From: Streptomyces olivaceus
Lineage (GTDB): Bacteria; Actinomycetota; Actinomycetes; Streptomycetales; Streptomycetaceae
DNA: 64,000 nucleotides
Assembly (NCBI RefSeq): GCF_000721235.1
Contig: NZ_JOFH01000003.1
Span: 248,001 to 312,000 of the forward strand
Reading direction: 5' to 3'
Below the pieces are notes generated by a model. It ran no database searches, was not told where the DNA came from, and saw only the letters and a program-made list of their open reading frames with translations. Shown one piece after another: positions 1 to 7,539 of the stretch. Position 1 is the stretch's first letter. The number at the start of each line of letters is the position of its first letter. Both the position numbers and the translations under genes were made by a program.

Positions 1-105
1 GAGCCCACCATCGCGAAGACGTTCCCACTGGCCGAGGCGGCCGGGGCGCACGCTCTGGGGGAGACCGGCCGCACCACCGGCAAGATCGTTCTCGTGGTCG
101 ACTGA
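1..105 (+). CDS. Medium-chain dehydrogenase/reductase, C-terminal end (partial)
   Basis: Only the last 34 residues are in the window; the frame is open from base 1 to a TGA at 103-105. The ending, with an alanine-rich helix followed by GKIVLVVD, is the usual last helix and beta strand of zinc-independent quinone oxidoreductases and related NADPH-dependent medium-chain reductases. The catalytic and Rossmann parts lie outside, so the substrate cannot be inferred. Confidence 0.7.
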   Translation, partial: EPTIAKTFPLAEAAGAHALGETGRTTGKIVLVVD

Positions 106-198
106 ACGGTCGGCACGGCCGTGCGATGAGACGTCGGCGACATATGTCAGTCGAACATGCTCAAACTCGCTCGCCCGAGGTAACTTTCTGAGCAGAAC

Positions 199-204
199 GG
201 GTAG
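199..204 (+). promoter_or_regulatory. Possible SigB-like -10 element (GGGTAG)
   Basis: GGGTAG lies 10 bases before the ATG of the STAS gene, and no convincing ribosome site is visible between them. Transcription from this -10 would give an almost leaderless mRNA. Streptomyces SigB-type promoters use GGGTAC or GGGTAT at -10. I could not fit a GNNT -35 at the expected spacing, so the call is weak. Confidence 0.22.
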
Positions 205-214
205 TTGGGCCCCC

Positions 215-646
215 ATGACAGGCCGGAACGGGCCGGAACAGGCTGGAGGCGACGTCGTCGTGCGGCAGGAATCCCCGTCGCCCACCCGCCATCTGCGGGT
301 GCGCCACGAGCGCGGGCACGCGGTGCTGGAGTTCCGGGGCGAGATCGACATCGCGTCCGCCACGGAGATCGCTCCGCGCCTGGACCGCGAGACGCGGCGC
401 CCCGGCGCCCGTGTCGTGCTCGACCTCGGCGGGATCGAGTTCTTCGACTGCTCCGGGGTCCGGCTGCTCGCCCGGGCCCGCAACCAGGTGCTCGCGGGCG
501 GCGGAGAGGTGCACCTGGTGTGCTCGCACCCGCTCACCCTGCGCATGCTGCGGATCACCGGCCTGACCCGGCTGCTGCCACCGCGGCCGACCCTGCGGGA
601 GGTACTCGGCCCCGCCCTGCCGACCGCTCGCCGAACGGGGTGCTGA
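215..646 (+). CDS. STAS-domain anti-sigma factor antagonist
   Basis: A 143-residue protein made mainly of one STAS domain (about residues 28-125), the fold of SpoIIAA/RsbV anti-anti-sigma factors. The signature FFDCSG (76-81) places Ser80 at the position that the partner anti-sigma kinase phosphorylates; the unphosphorylated form binds the anti-sigma factor and frees the sigma factor. Residues 1-25 are a variable polar extension. No kinase or sigma gene is adjacent, so it is an orphan member, common in Streptomyces. ATG 215 is used for the start; a GTG at 260 is possible. The upstream GGGTAG could tie it to a SigB-like factor. Confidence 0.88.
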   Translation: MTGRNGPEQAGGDVVVRQESPSPTRHLRVRHERGHAVLEFRGEIDIASATEIAPRLDRETRRPGARVVLDLGGIEFFDCSGVRLLARARNQVLAGGGEVHLVCSHPLTLRMLRITGLTRLLPPRPTLREVLGPALPTARRTGC

Positions 647-681
647 CCGGCACACCACCACCGGCGCGGCACACGGACCCG

Positions 682-755
682 GCGGCCGTCACGGTGTCCG
701 GCTGACGGTGAACCGGTGCGGCCGTCACGGTTTCGGCCGACGGTGCATCGGAGGT
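682..755 (+). repeat. Imperfect tandem repeat of about 36 bp in an intergenic gap
   Basis: Two adjacent copies both begin GCGGCCGTCACGGT (682 and 718), and a shorter partial copy begins near 755. They fill part of the 269 bp gap between the STAS gene and the DUF4230 gene. I see no gene in the gap. Confidence 0.5.
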
Positions 756-915
756 GGCCGTCGACGGTCGCGAGGACCACACCGCCTCCCCGCGGGTGAG
801 CCCCGGCAGCCGCAAATCACCCGGGATGCCCGCGTCCTGCCGCCCGTTCTCCAACTGCTCGGTCTGGCACGGGAGATGAGGGGCATCCGGGTGAGTAGGA
901 AGGAGGGCCGTCGCC

Positions 916-1599
916 ATGACGACTCCCGTCAAGAAGCCCACGAGTGACGACCGGAAGCCCGCGCCGCGCATGCCCGGCTGGGCGAAGGCGCTGACCGCGG
1001 TGGTGCTGGTGCTCGCGGTGCTGTTCGCCGGGCTCCGGCTGAGTGTCCTGCCCGGCCTCAAGGACCTGTTCGGCTCGGAGACGCAGGACCGGTCCGGACC
1101 GGCGCTGCTGAAGTCCATCCAGGACATGAGCCGTTACGACGCGGCGTCCGGCAACTTCCAGGTCGTCGTGGACCTGGAGAAGGACACCAAGTTCCTGCCG
1201 GACGCGATCCGCGGGACCCGCACCCTGTACGTGGGGGCGGGCACCGTGGACGCCTATGTCGACCTCGGGAAGCTGGGCGAGGACGACGTGCAGGTCGACG
1301 GGGACCGGACGTCGGCCACGCTGCGGCTGCCGCACGCGGCGCTCGGCGAGCCGGCCCTCGACCCCGACCGCTCCTACGCGGTCTCCAAGCAGCGCGGGCT
1401 GCTGGACCGCCTGGGCGACCTGTTCTCGGACAACCCGAACGGTGAGCAGGCCGTGCAGAAGCTCGCGTCCCGGCACATCGGCGAGGCGGCGAAGGACAGC
1501 GAGCTGAAGACCCGGGCCGAGAGCAACACCACGGCGATGCTCCAGGGCCTGCTGCGCTCCCTGGGCTTCGATGAGGTGCGGGTGGCATACAAGGGCTGA
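916..1599 (+). CDS. DUF4230-type membrane-anchored protein
   Basis: This 227-residue protein has a short basic cytoplasmic N-terminus, one membrane helix at about 22-43 and an extracytoplasmic alpha/beta domain of about 180 residues ending in a conserved-looking LGFDEVRVAYKG. The layout and the central phrase VVVDLEKDTKFLP match the DUF4230 family, whose function is unknown. ATG 916 is preceded by AAGGAGGG at a good distance. A hairpin terminator follows directly, so it is probably monocistronic. Confidence 0.8.
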   Translation: MTTPVKKPTSDDRKPAPRMPGWAKALTAVVLVLAVLFAGLRLSVLPGLKDLFGSETQDRSGPALLKSIQDMSRYDAASGNFQVVVDLEKDTKFLPDAIRGTRTLYVGAGTVDAYVDLGKLGEDDVQVDGDRTSATLRLPHAALGEPALDPDRSYAVSKQRGLLDRLGDLFSDNPNGEQAVQKLASRHIGEAAKDSELKTRAESNTTAMLQGLLRSLGFDEVRVAYKG

Positions 1600-1620
1600 G
1601 CCCTCCGCGGGCGGGAGGGC
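1600..1620 (+). terminator. Hairpin terminator after the DUF4230 gene
   Basis: GCCCTCC (1600-1606) pairs perfectly with GGAGGGC (1614-1620) around a 7-base loop, immediately after the stop codon. There is no T-run, as is usual in Streptomyces. Confidence 0.55.
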
Positions 1621-1836
1621 GCGCCGGCCCCGGCGCCCGGTCCGGGGCCGCCCCTCGCATCACCCTTGCCTTTGTCCATTCTTGTCCCTGTCCGTTCCGG
1701 ACGCACCGCCGTCCGAGGACCGCGCGGATGGCGGCGGGCGGAGCGGATACGACCCGTTGCGCATTGCCGGGCATCCTCGGCGGCGCGGCGGGTAACCGCC
1801 CTTCCACGCGGGGACGTTGACGACTGGAGGACCGAC

Positions 1837-2376
1837 ATGGCTCGTGCCGTCTCAGGATTGCGACTGTGGCCGCGCCCCCGCGCCGCCGAGGCGCGGAAGG
1901 CCGACCCACCCGAACGGCACGCGCTCGCCCTGCCGTTGCGGCTGCTGGCCACGGCGTGCGCGTTCGTCTTCATGGTGGCGTTCGCGGTGGTGCTGGCGCG
2001 GCTGACCCTGCACCCCTCCCCCGCCTCCGAGGCCCTGACGCACACCAACATGCGACCGGGCAGCTCGCTGAGGGCCTACCTGGACCAGCCCGCCCTGCGG
2101 GACGCCGTGAAGCAGATCGGCGGGAACATCCTGCTGGGCGTGCCGTTCGGCGTGCTCGTGCCGGTCGTGGCGCCGCGCACGCGCGGGGTGCTGCGGGTAC
2201 TGCTGCTGACGGCCGTGGTGATGCTGCTGGTGGAGTTCGCGCAGGGCGCGCTCGTCACCGGGCGGGCCTTCGACGTCGACGACGTCATCCTCAACACCAG
2301 TGGCGCGCTGATCGGTTACCTGCTCCTCGGCCGGCGGATGAGCCGCACGGTGCACGCGCGCAAGGCCCGGGACTGA
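1837..2376 (+). CDS. VanZ-family membrane protein
   Basis: A 179-residue protein with about four membrane helices (near 32-57, 94-112, 119-138, 150-165). The VanZ-family core is visible: NILLGVPFG (97-105), the EFAQ segment (133-136) and DVDDVILNTSGALIGY (146-161). VanZ itself raises teicoplanin resistance in enterococci; most actinobacterial relatives are uncharacterised small membrane proteins. The reading frame is open further upstream, but ATG 1837 has GGAGG at a proper distance. No vancomycin-resistance genes are nearby, so a resistance role should not be assumed. Confidence 0.85.
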   Translation: MARAVSGLRLWPRPRAAEARKADPPERHALALPLRLLATACAFVFMVAFAVVLARLTLHPSPASEALTHTNMRPGSSLRAYLDQPALRDAVKQIGGNILLGVPFGVLVPVVAPRTRGVLRVLLLTAVVMLLVEFAQGALVTGRAFDVDDVILNTSGALIGYLLLGRRMSRTVHARKARD

Positions 2377-2388
2377 AGACGGCACTTC

Positions 2389-2400
2389 TGGTCCGTACCA
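2389..2400. promoter_or_regulatory. Palindromic operator-like site TGGTCCGTACCA upstream of the GH16 gene
   Basis: The 12 bases carry TGGT/ACCA arms about 110 bp before the glucanase start. In its 16-base context it matches 11 of 16 positions of the DasR element as I recall it (ACTGGTCTAGACCAGT), and it resembles the TGGTC-type repeats in front of chitinase genes. A TTGACC lies just downstream at 2406-2411 and may be a -35 element. The region is the only AT-richer stretch nearby. Confidence 0.4.
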
Positions 2401-2509
2401 ATGTATTGACCACCCCTTACCTCACTATTTGAATAAAGAGGCGACATCCCCACTCCACCCCCACCTCGGTCGGCGCTCCCCCGCGGAGTGCCGTACGGAA
2501 GGGAGAGCC

Positions 2510-3757
2510 GTGGTCCGCCCACGCCTGCTCCGCAGATGTCTCCTCGCCGCCGCCCTGTCCGCCGGGCTCGCCGCGTCCCTCGTGACCGGCCCCGCCCAGG
2601 CGGAGCCCGAAGGCCCCGCGACCGCCGGCGCCTCGGCCGCCGCCGTGGTCTTCTCCGACACCTTCGACGGCCCGGCCGGCGCGGCCGTCGACTCCTCGAA
2701 GTGGCAGATCGAGACCGGCGACAACGTCAACAACCACGAACGGCAGTACTACACCTCCGGCAACAAGAACGCGGCCCTGGACGGCCAGGGCCACCTGGTC
2801 GTCACGGCCCGCAAGGAGAACCCGGCCAACTACCAGTGCTGGTACGGCACCTGCCAGTACACGTCCGCCCGGCTCAACACCTCGGGGAAGTTCACAGCGC
2901 AGTACGGGCACGTCGAGGCGCGGATGAAGGTGCCGCGCGGGCAGGGGATGTGGCCCGCGTTCTGGATGCTGGGCACCCCGGTCAACTGGCCGGACTCCGG
3001 CGAGATCGACATCATGGAGAACGTCGGCTTCGAGCCCTCCACCGTGCACGGCACCCTGCACGGCCCCGGCTACTCCGGCTCCGGCGGCATCGGCGCCGGG
3101 TACACCCTGCCGGGCGGCCAGGCCTTCGCGGACGCCTTCCACACCTTCGCCGTCGACTGGGCGCCCGACTCGGTCACCTGGTCGGTGGACGGCAACGTCT
3201 ACCAGCGGCGCACCCCGGCCGACCTGGGCGGCAGGCAGTGGGTGTTCAACAGGCCGTACTTCCTGATCCTCAACCTGGCGGTCGGCGGCTACTGGCCGGG
3301 CGACCCGGACGGCTCCACGGTCTTCCCGCAGACCCTGGTCGTCGACCACGTCTCGGTGACGACCGGCGACTCACCGGCAGGGGGCGCGATCCGGGGCCTG
3401 GCCGGCAAGTGCGTGGACGTCGCCGCGGCGAACACCGCCAACGGCACGCCCGTGCAGCTCTACGACTGCAACGGCACCACGGCACAGCAGTGGACGGTGG
3501 ACCCCGACGGCACGGTCCGGGCGCTCGGCAAGTGCCTGGACGTGAACGCCGGCGGCACGGCGGACGGCACGGTCGTCCAGCTGTGGGACTGCAACGGCAG
3601 CGCCGCACAGCAGTGGGTCGTCACCGCGGCGCGCGACATCGTCAATCCGCAGGCCGACAAGTGCCTCGACGTCACCGGCAACAACTCGGCCAACGGCACC
3701 CGGCTGCAGATCTGGACCTGCGCGGGCACCGCCAACCAGAAGTGGACGGTCGGCTGA
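2510..3757 (+). CDS. Secreted GH16 endo-beta-1,3-glucanase with C-terminal ricin-type lectin domain
   Basis: A 415-residue extracellular glycoside hydrolase. A Sec signal peptide (basic PRLLRR, hydrophobic core, AQA near residue 31) is followed by a GH16 domain of about 250 residues with the catalytic motif GEIDIMEN, where Glu165 is the expected nucleophile and Glu170 the acid/base. The C-terminal 120 residues hold three ricin-B (CBM13) subrepeats, each ending in a QxW motif (QQW, QQW, QKW). The overall plan is that of actinomycete laminarinases acting on beta-1,3-glucans. GTG 2510 was chosen because it gives a clean signal peptide after a GAAGGGAG site; a TTG at 2429 would add 27 non-signal residues. 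Confidence 0.9.
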   Translation: MVRPRLLRRCLLAAALSAGLAASLVTGPAQAEPEGPATAGASAAAVVFSDTFDGPAGAAVDSSKWQIETGDNVNNHERQYYTSGNKNAALDGQGHLVVTARKENPANYQCWYGTCQYTSARLNTSGKFTAQYGHVEARMKVPRGQGMWPAFWMLGTPVNWPDSGEIDIMENVGFEPSTVHGTLHGPGYSGSGGIGAGYTLPGGQAFADAFHTFAVDWAPDSVTWSVDGNVYQRRTPADLGGRQWVFNRPYFLILNLAVGGYWPGDPDGSTVFPQTLVVDHVSVTTGDSPAGGAIRGLAGKCVDVAAANTANGTPVQLYDCNGTTAQQWTVDPDGTVRALGKCLDVNAGGTADGTVVQLWDCNGSAAQQWVVTAARDIVNPQADKCLDVTGNNSANGTRLQIWTCAGTANQKWTVG

Positions 3758-3761
3758 GCCA

Positions 3762-3780
3762 CCGGGCGGGGCCGGCCCGG
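3762..3780. terminator. Hairpin between convergent genes
   Basis: CCGGGC (3762-3767) pairs with GCCCGG (3775-3780) across a 7-base loop in the short gap between the glucanase and the next, opposing gene. It may terminate from both sides. Confidence 0.5.
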
Positions 3781-3787
3781 ACACCCC

Positions 3788-4024
3788 CTAGCGCCGGGTC
3801 CAGGTGAACTTGTCCCCGCCCACCCAGCGGACCACGTCCGGGTCGTCCAGGTCGTGGACCGTGATGCCGAAGGCCGCGGCCGCCTCCAGTACGTCGGTGA
3901 CGTCCCTGGCCGCACCGGCCACCTGGCCGTCGATCTCGACGATCCGGAACGGGGGCGTCCCCGGCTGCACCCCGAGTACGAGGATCCGCGGGCTGCCGAT
4001 GTGCGGGCTGTCGATTTCGGTCAT
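3788..4024 (-). CDS. Small conserved protein of unknown function (78 aa)
   Basis: An acidic 78-residue protein without cysteines, signal or membrane segment. It starts at ATG 4024 and ends at TAG 3788. A compact alternating pattern (ILVLGVQPGTPPFRIVEIDG, then a helix, then ITVHDLDDPDVVRWVGGD) suggests a small folded domain. I recognise no family. Codon use is typical of the window and the stop lies in the shared terminator gap, which supports a real gene. Confidence 0.65.
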   Translation of the reverse strand: MTEIDSPHIGSPRILVLGVQPGTPPFRIVEIDGQVAGAARDVTDVLEAAAAFGITVHDLDDPDVVRWVGGDKFTWTRR

Positions 4025-4144
4025 GTCTAGAGGGTAGGCCGCGGGTCGCGCCGGGCGCCGTGTCCGTGGTGCGGGCCCCGGGCCCCTGGGGAACCCTGGA
4101 CGTGGCGGAGGAGCCGTCGCGAGGACCGGCCGGAGGTGGTGGCG

Positions 4145-5176
4145 ATGGAGCCCGTCGAGGCACTGGAGCGGATCGCGTTCCTGCTGGAACGGTCCCAGGC
4201 ACCCACGTACCGCGTGCGCGCCTTCCGCACCGCGGCGCGGGTCCTCGGCGACCTCGGCGCGGACGGGCTGCGCGAGCGGGCGGGTTCGCTGGAGTCGCTG
4301 AAGGGGGTCGGTCCCAGGACGGCGCAGGTGGCGCGGGAGGCGCTGGCCGGCCGCACACCCGGTTACCTGGAGAAACTGGAGGACGAGGCGGAGGCCCCGC
4401 TCGCCGAGGGCGGTGAGCGGCTGCGGGAGCTGCTGCGGGGCGACTGCCATCTGCACTCCGACTGGTCGGACGGGGGCAGCCCGATCGAGGAGATGGGGCG
4501 GGCGGCGGCGGCGCTCGGGCACGAGTGGGCGGCGCTGACCGACCACTCGCCGCGCCTGACGGTGGCCCGCGGCCTCTCCCCCGAGCGGCTGCGTGAACAG
4601 CTGGACGTGGTGGCCCGGCTGAACGAGACCTGGGCGCCGTTCCGGCTGCTGACCGGCATCGAGTGCGACATCCTCGACGACGGCTCGCTGGACCAGGAGC
4701 CGGAGCTGCTGGAGCGGCTGGACGTCGTGGTGGTGTCGGTGCACTCCAAGCTCCGGATGGACGCCCGCTCGATGACCCGCCGCATGGTGACGGCCGTACG
4801 GGACCCGCACGCGGACGTTCTCGGCCACTGCACCGGGCGGCTGCTGACCGGGCGGGGGCGGCCGGAGTCCGTGTTCGACGCGGAGGAGGTGTTCGCCGCC
4901 TGCGCGGAGTCCGGTACGGCCGTGGAGATCAACAGCCGCCCGGAGCGGCTCGACCCTCCCCGGCGGCTGCTGCGCCGGGCGGTGGCGGCGGGCGTGCTGT
5001 TCTCCGTCGACACCGACGCGCACGCCCCGGGGCAGCTGGACTGGCAGATCCACGGGTGCGCGCGGGCCGAGGAGTGCGGCGTACCGGCGGAGCGCGTCGT
5101 CACGGCCTGGTCCCTGGACGAGCTGCTGGCCTGGACCCGCGAGGGCCGTACGCCGTCCGGAGTGGCCGGCGGCTGA
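4145..5176 (+). CDS. PHP-domain phosphoesterase with N-terminal DNA polymerase X-like HhH domain
   Basis: A 343-residue protein in two parts. Residues 1-75 look like the 8-kDa helical domain of family X polymerases, including a helix-hairpin-helix (LKGVGPRTA, about 52-60). Residues 98-330 are a PHP metal-dependent phosphoesterase with DCHLHSDWS, TDHS, GIECDI, VSVHSK, GHCTGR, EINS and VDTDAH supplying the metal ligands. It resembles bacterial PolX with the palm and thumb polymerase regions missing. Roles in 3'-5' exonuclease or end processing are possible. GGAGG fits ATG 4145 better than GTG 4136. Confidence 0.87.
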   Translation: MEPVEALERIAFLLERSQAPTYRVRAFRTAARVLGDLGADGLRERAGSLESLKGVGPRTAQVAREALAGRTPGYLEKLEDEAEAPLAEGGERLRELLRGDCHLHSDWSDGGSPIEEMGRAAAALGHEWAALTDHSPRLTVARGLSPERLREQLDVVARLNETWAPFRLLTGIECDILDDGSLDQEPELLERLDVVVVSVHSKLRMDARSMTRRMVTAVRDPHADVLGHCTGRLLTGRGRPESVFDAEEVFAACAESGTAVEINSRPERLDPPRRLLRRAVAAGVLFSVDTDAHAPGQLDWQIHGCARAEECGVPAERVVTAWSLDELLAWTREGRTPSGVAGG

Positions 5177-5324
5177 GGTGGTACCCGGTGGACGACGACC
5201 GCGGACCGGCAGGGTTCGCGGACCGGGACGAGTGGGCCGAAGGGCCGGGGGCCGGAGCGCCCGAGGGCCGGAGGCTCCCGAGACCACGGGCCGGCGGACC
5301 GGCGGACCGGAAAGGGAACGGTGC

Positions 5325-5981
5325 ATGGAACGGGCAGCCGTGTTCGACGTCGACGGGACCCTCGTCGACACCAATCACCTGCATGTGACGACCTGGTGGG
5401 AGGCGTTCAGGCAGGCGGGCCACCAGGTGCCGATGCACGCCGTCCACCGCGCCGTCGGCCTGCCGTCCTCGGACCTCGTCGCGCACCTGCTGGGCGAGGA
5501 CCGCGACCGCGACCTGGACGCCGGGCTGAGCGCCGCCCACAAGGCGCTGTACGGACAGTACTTCGACCGCCTGCCCGCCCTGCCGGGCGCCGGCGACCTG
5601 CTGCGCCGCCTGGCCGGCGACGGCTGGCGCGTGGTCCTCGCCACCTCCGCGGGCGGTGCGGAACTGGGGGCGCTGCGGCGGGCGATCGACGCGGACGACG
5701 CGATCGCCGCCACCGCGAGCGCCGACGACGTCGACGCGGGCAAGCCGGCGCCCGAGCCGGTCGAGCATGCCCTGGAACTGGCCGGGGTGCCCGCCGAGCG
5801 GGCGGTCTTCGTCGGGGACACGGTGTGGGACATGCGCGCGGGCACCCGGGCCGGGGTGCGTTGCGTGGGCGTGCTGTGCGGCGGTCTGCCCCGCGCCGAC
5901 CTGGAGGAGGCGGGCGCCGACGCGGTCTTCGCGGACCCGGCCGACCTGCTGGCCTCGCGGGAGGGGAGCCCGTTCGCATGA
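5325..5981 (+). CDS. HAD-superfamily hydrolase, beta-phosphoglucomutase-like
   Basis: A 218-residue cytosolic phosphatase or mutase. HAD motif I is VFDVDGTLVD near the N-terminus, with the two catalytic aspartates. Motif II is the Ser of LATSAGG, motif III the Lys of AGKPAPEP, and motif IV VFVGDTVWDM. A four-helix C1 cap sits between motifs I and II, as in phosphoglycolate phosphatase and beta-phosphoglucomutase relatives. The substrate cannot be told from sequence. ATG 5325 follows AAAGGGAA; earlier in-frame codons give a proline- and glycine-rich extension unlike the family. Confidence 0.86.
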   Translation: MERAAVFDVDGTLVDTNHLHVTTWWEAFRQAGHQVPMHAVHRAVGLPSSDLVAHLLGEDRDRDLDAGLSAAHKALYGQYFDRLPALPGAGDLLRRLAGDGWRVVLATSAGGAELGALRRAIDADDAIAATASADDVDAGKPAPEPVEHALELAGVPAERAVFVGDTVWDMRAGTRAGVRCVGVLCGGLPRADLEEAGADAVFADPADLLASREGSPFA

Positions 5982-6009
5982 GGCGCCGTGCCGTGATCCA
6001 CCCCACGAC

Positions 6010-6032
6010 GTGCCCGCCGGCGGAGCGGGCAC
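6010..6032 (+). terminator. Hairpin between the HAD and FUSC genes
   Basis: GTGCCCGC (6010-6017) and GCGGGCAC (6025-6032) form an 8-bp stem with a 7-base loop in the 61 bp gap. It could end the HAD transcript or weaken readthrough into the next gene. Confidence 0.4.
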
Positions 6033-6042
6033 CCGGCGCCGC

Positions 6043-7239
6043 ATGACCGCTGTGATCCGTACGGCCCGGGAGGCACTGAGGGGACGCCGACCGGCGGCCG
6101 CAGTGTGGTGGGAGGCGTGTGCCGTCGGACGGTCGGTCCGGGCCGCCTGGCGGGGGCCCGGGCGCGAACGCGACCTGGTGGTGCAGTCGCTGAAGGCCGC
6201 GGGTGCCGCGCTCCTGGCCTGGGCGGTGGCGGGCGTCTGGCTGGGCGACCCGATGGCGCTGATGGCTCCCTGGGTCGCGCTCGTCCTCGTCCAGGCAACC
6301 GTCTACAGCTCGGTGCGGCAGGCCGGTGAGCAGTTCGCGGCGATCTGTGCCGGCGCGGTGATCGCGTCGGCGGCCCAGGCGATCACCGACGACCACACGG
6401 GGGCCCTGGCGCTCTGCCTGCCAGTGCTGATGCTGATGGCGAACTGGTCCCGCTTCGGCAGGCAGGGGATCTACGCCGCCACGACCGCGGTGTTCGTCCT
6501 GGCCTCCGGGACGGCGGTCTCGGCCGCCGCGGTCGGCCACCGGGTGGGGCAGGCGGCACTCGGCGCGGCCATCGGCGTGGCGGTCAACGCCCTCGTGCTG
6601 CCGCCGATCCACCTGAGGGACGTGCGTGAGAACCTCGCGGCGCTGGCCCGGGAGTCGGGCGACCTGCTGCACACCGTCGCCACGGGCCTGCGGGAGGGCG
6701 AGTGGGACGGGCAGAGCGCGGCCGGCTGGTCCAGTGACGCCGCGCGGCTCGGGCGGCGGCTGGACGCGCTGTACGCGGCGCGCTCCTGGAGCCGGGAGAG
6801 CCTGCGGCTGACCTCCGGGCCGCTGCGCAGGTTGCAGGGGGCGCCCGCCGCCGTCCCGCCCGAGGACGAGGACCAGCGGTGGAGCCGGGTCACCGGGAAC
6901 GTCACGGCGCTCACCCGGACGCTGGCGGTGACGGTCGACGAGCACCGCACGCCCAAGGCGCCGGAGGGACCGGTGCTGGACCTCTACGCACAACTGCTGG
7001 CGCTGATCGGCGACGCCTGCCACGCCGAGGCGGACCGGCTCCTGGGGAGCAGCGCCGGGCCCCGCCGGGAGGCGGAGACGGAGACGACGATGGAGGAACT
7101 GCACCGGCGGCTCCAGGAGGGGCTGCGCGAACAGGGGCAGGGCGCCGCCCGTACGGCGGTGCTCGGCACGCTGGTGCTGCAGGCGGAGAACCTGTGGGCC
7201 GAGATCGTGCCCGAGCCGGACGAGTCCGCCGGGCAGTGA
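6043..7239 (+). CDS. FUSC-family (aromatic acid exporter-like) membrane protein
   Basis: A 398-residue inner-membrane protein. About five to six hydrophobic helices occupy residues 45-190, and a long charged, mostly helical cytoplasmic domain follows to the end. The phrase LMAPWVALVLVQATVYSSVRQ and the LGAAIGVAVNALVLPP end of the helical block match the FUSC/ArAE superfamily (YccS, AaeB-like). That family includes exporters of aromatic acids, but most actinobacterial members are untested. The start is ATG 6043; no strong ribosome site is visible. A second member is encoded at 11240-12505. Confidence 0.8.
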   Translation: MTAVIRTAREALRGRRPAAAVWWEACAVGRSVRAAWRGPGRERDLVVQSLKAAGAALLAWAVAGVWLGDPMALMAPWVALVLVQATVYSSVRQAGEQFAAICAGAVIASAAQAITDDHTGALALCLPVLMLMANWSRFGRQGIYAATTAVFVLASGTAVSAAAVGHRVGQAALGAAIGVAVNALVLPPIHLRDVRENLAALARESGDLLHTVATGLREGEWDGQSAAGWSSDAARLGRRLDALYAARSWSRESLRLTSGPLRRLQGAPAAVPPEDEDQRWSRVTGNVTALTRTLAVTVDEHRTPKAPEGPVLDLYAQLLALIGDACHAEADRLLGSSAGPRREAETETTMEELHRRLQEGLREQGQGAARTAVLGTLVLQAENLWAEIVPEPDESAGQ

Positions 7240-7539
7240 CGCACATCACCGCAAAACGCGACAGACGGTGGAACACCAGCAGGTACTTCGCCGTTGAACC
7301 AAGCGTGGGTACGGATGGAACAGTGTCCCCGGGCCTCACCCATAGCCCACAGGGAAGATCGTTCGGCTGAAGCCCTGTGGAGCCCCCCGCCGAGAGGCGA
7401 CCGCCATCCGTATCCACGCAAAGCCGCCCCGGCCGTGATTCCCCCGTCGCGGTCGGGGCTTCCTCCTGCCGCGTTCCTCTCCCGTGCGGCGGGTACCCGG
7501 TGACCTCGGTACGGGCAGGCGGCGGAGAGGAGCGGCACA
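7240..7539. other. Intergenic region before the epimerase gene
   Basis: These 300 bases hold no convincing gene. The first half is somewhat less GC-rich; the last 50 bases carry the SigB-like promoter candidate and ribosome site of the downstream gene. Confidence 0.5.
7471..7496 (+). promoter_or_regulatory. SigB-type promoter candidate GCGT-N16-GGGTAC
   Basis: GCGT (7471-7474), 16 bases, then GGGTAC (7491-7496) fits the GNNT-N14-16-GGGTAC/T pattern of Streptomyces SigB promoters. It lies 43 bases before the GTG of the epimerase. Confidence 0.35.

Noticed and set aside
1837..2376. VanZ-family protein as a glycopeptide resistance gene
   Set aside because: There are no vanHAX, vanRS or related genes nearby, and most VanZ-domain proteins are unrelated to resistance.
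2429..2509. TTG start giving a 27-residue longer glucanase
   Set aside because: The extension is not signal-like and overlaps the likely promoter; GTG 2510 has a ribosome site and yields a proper signal peptide.
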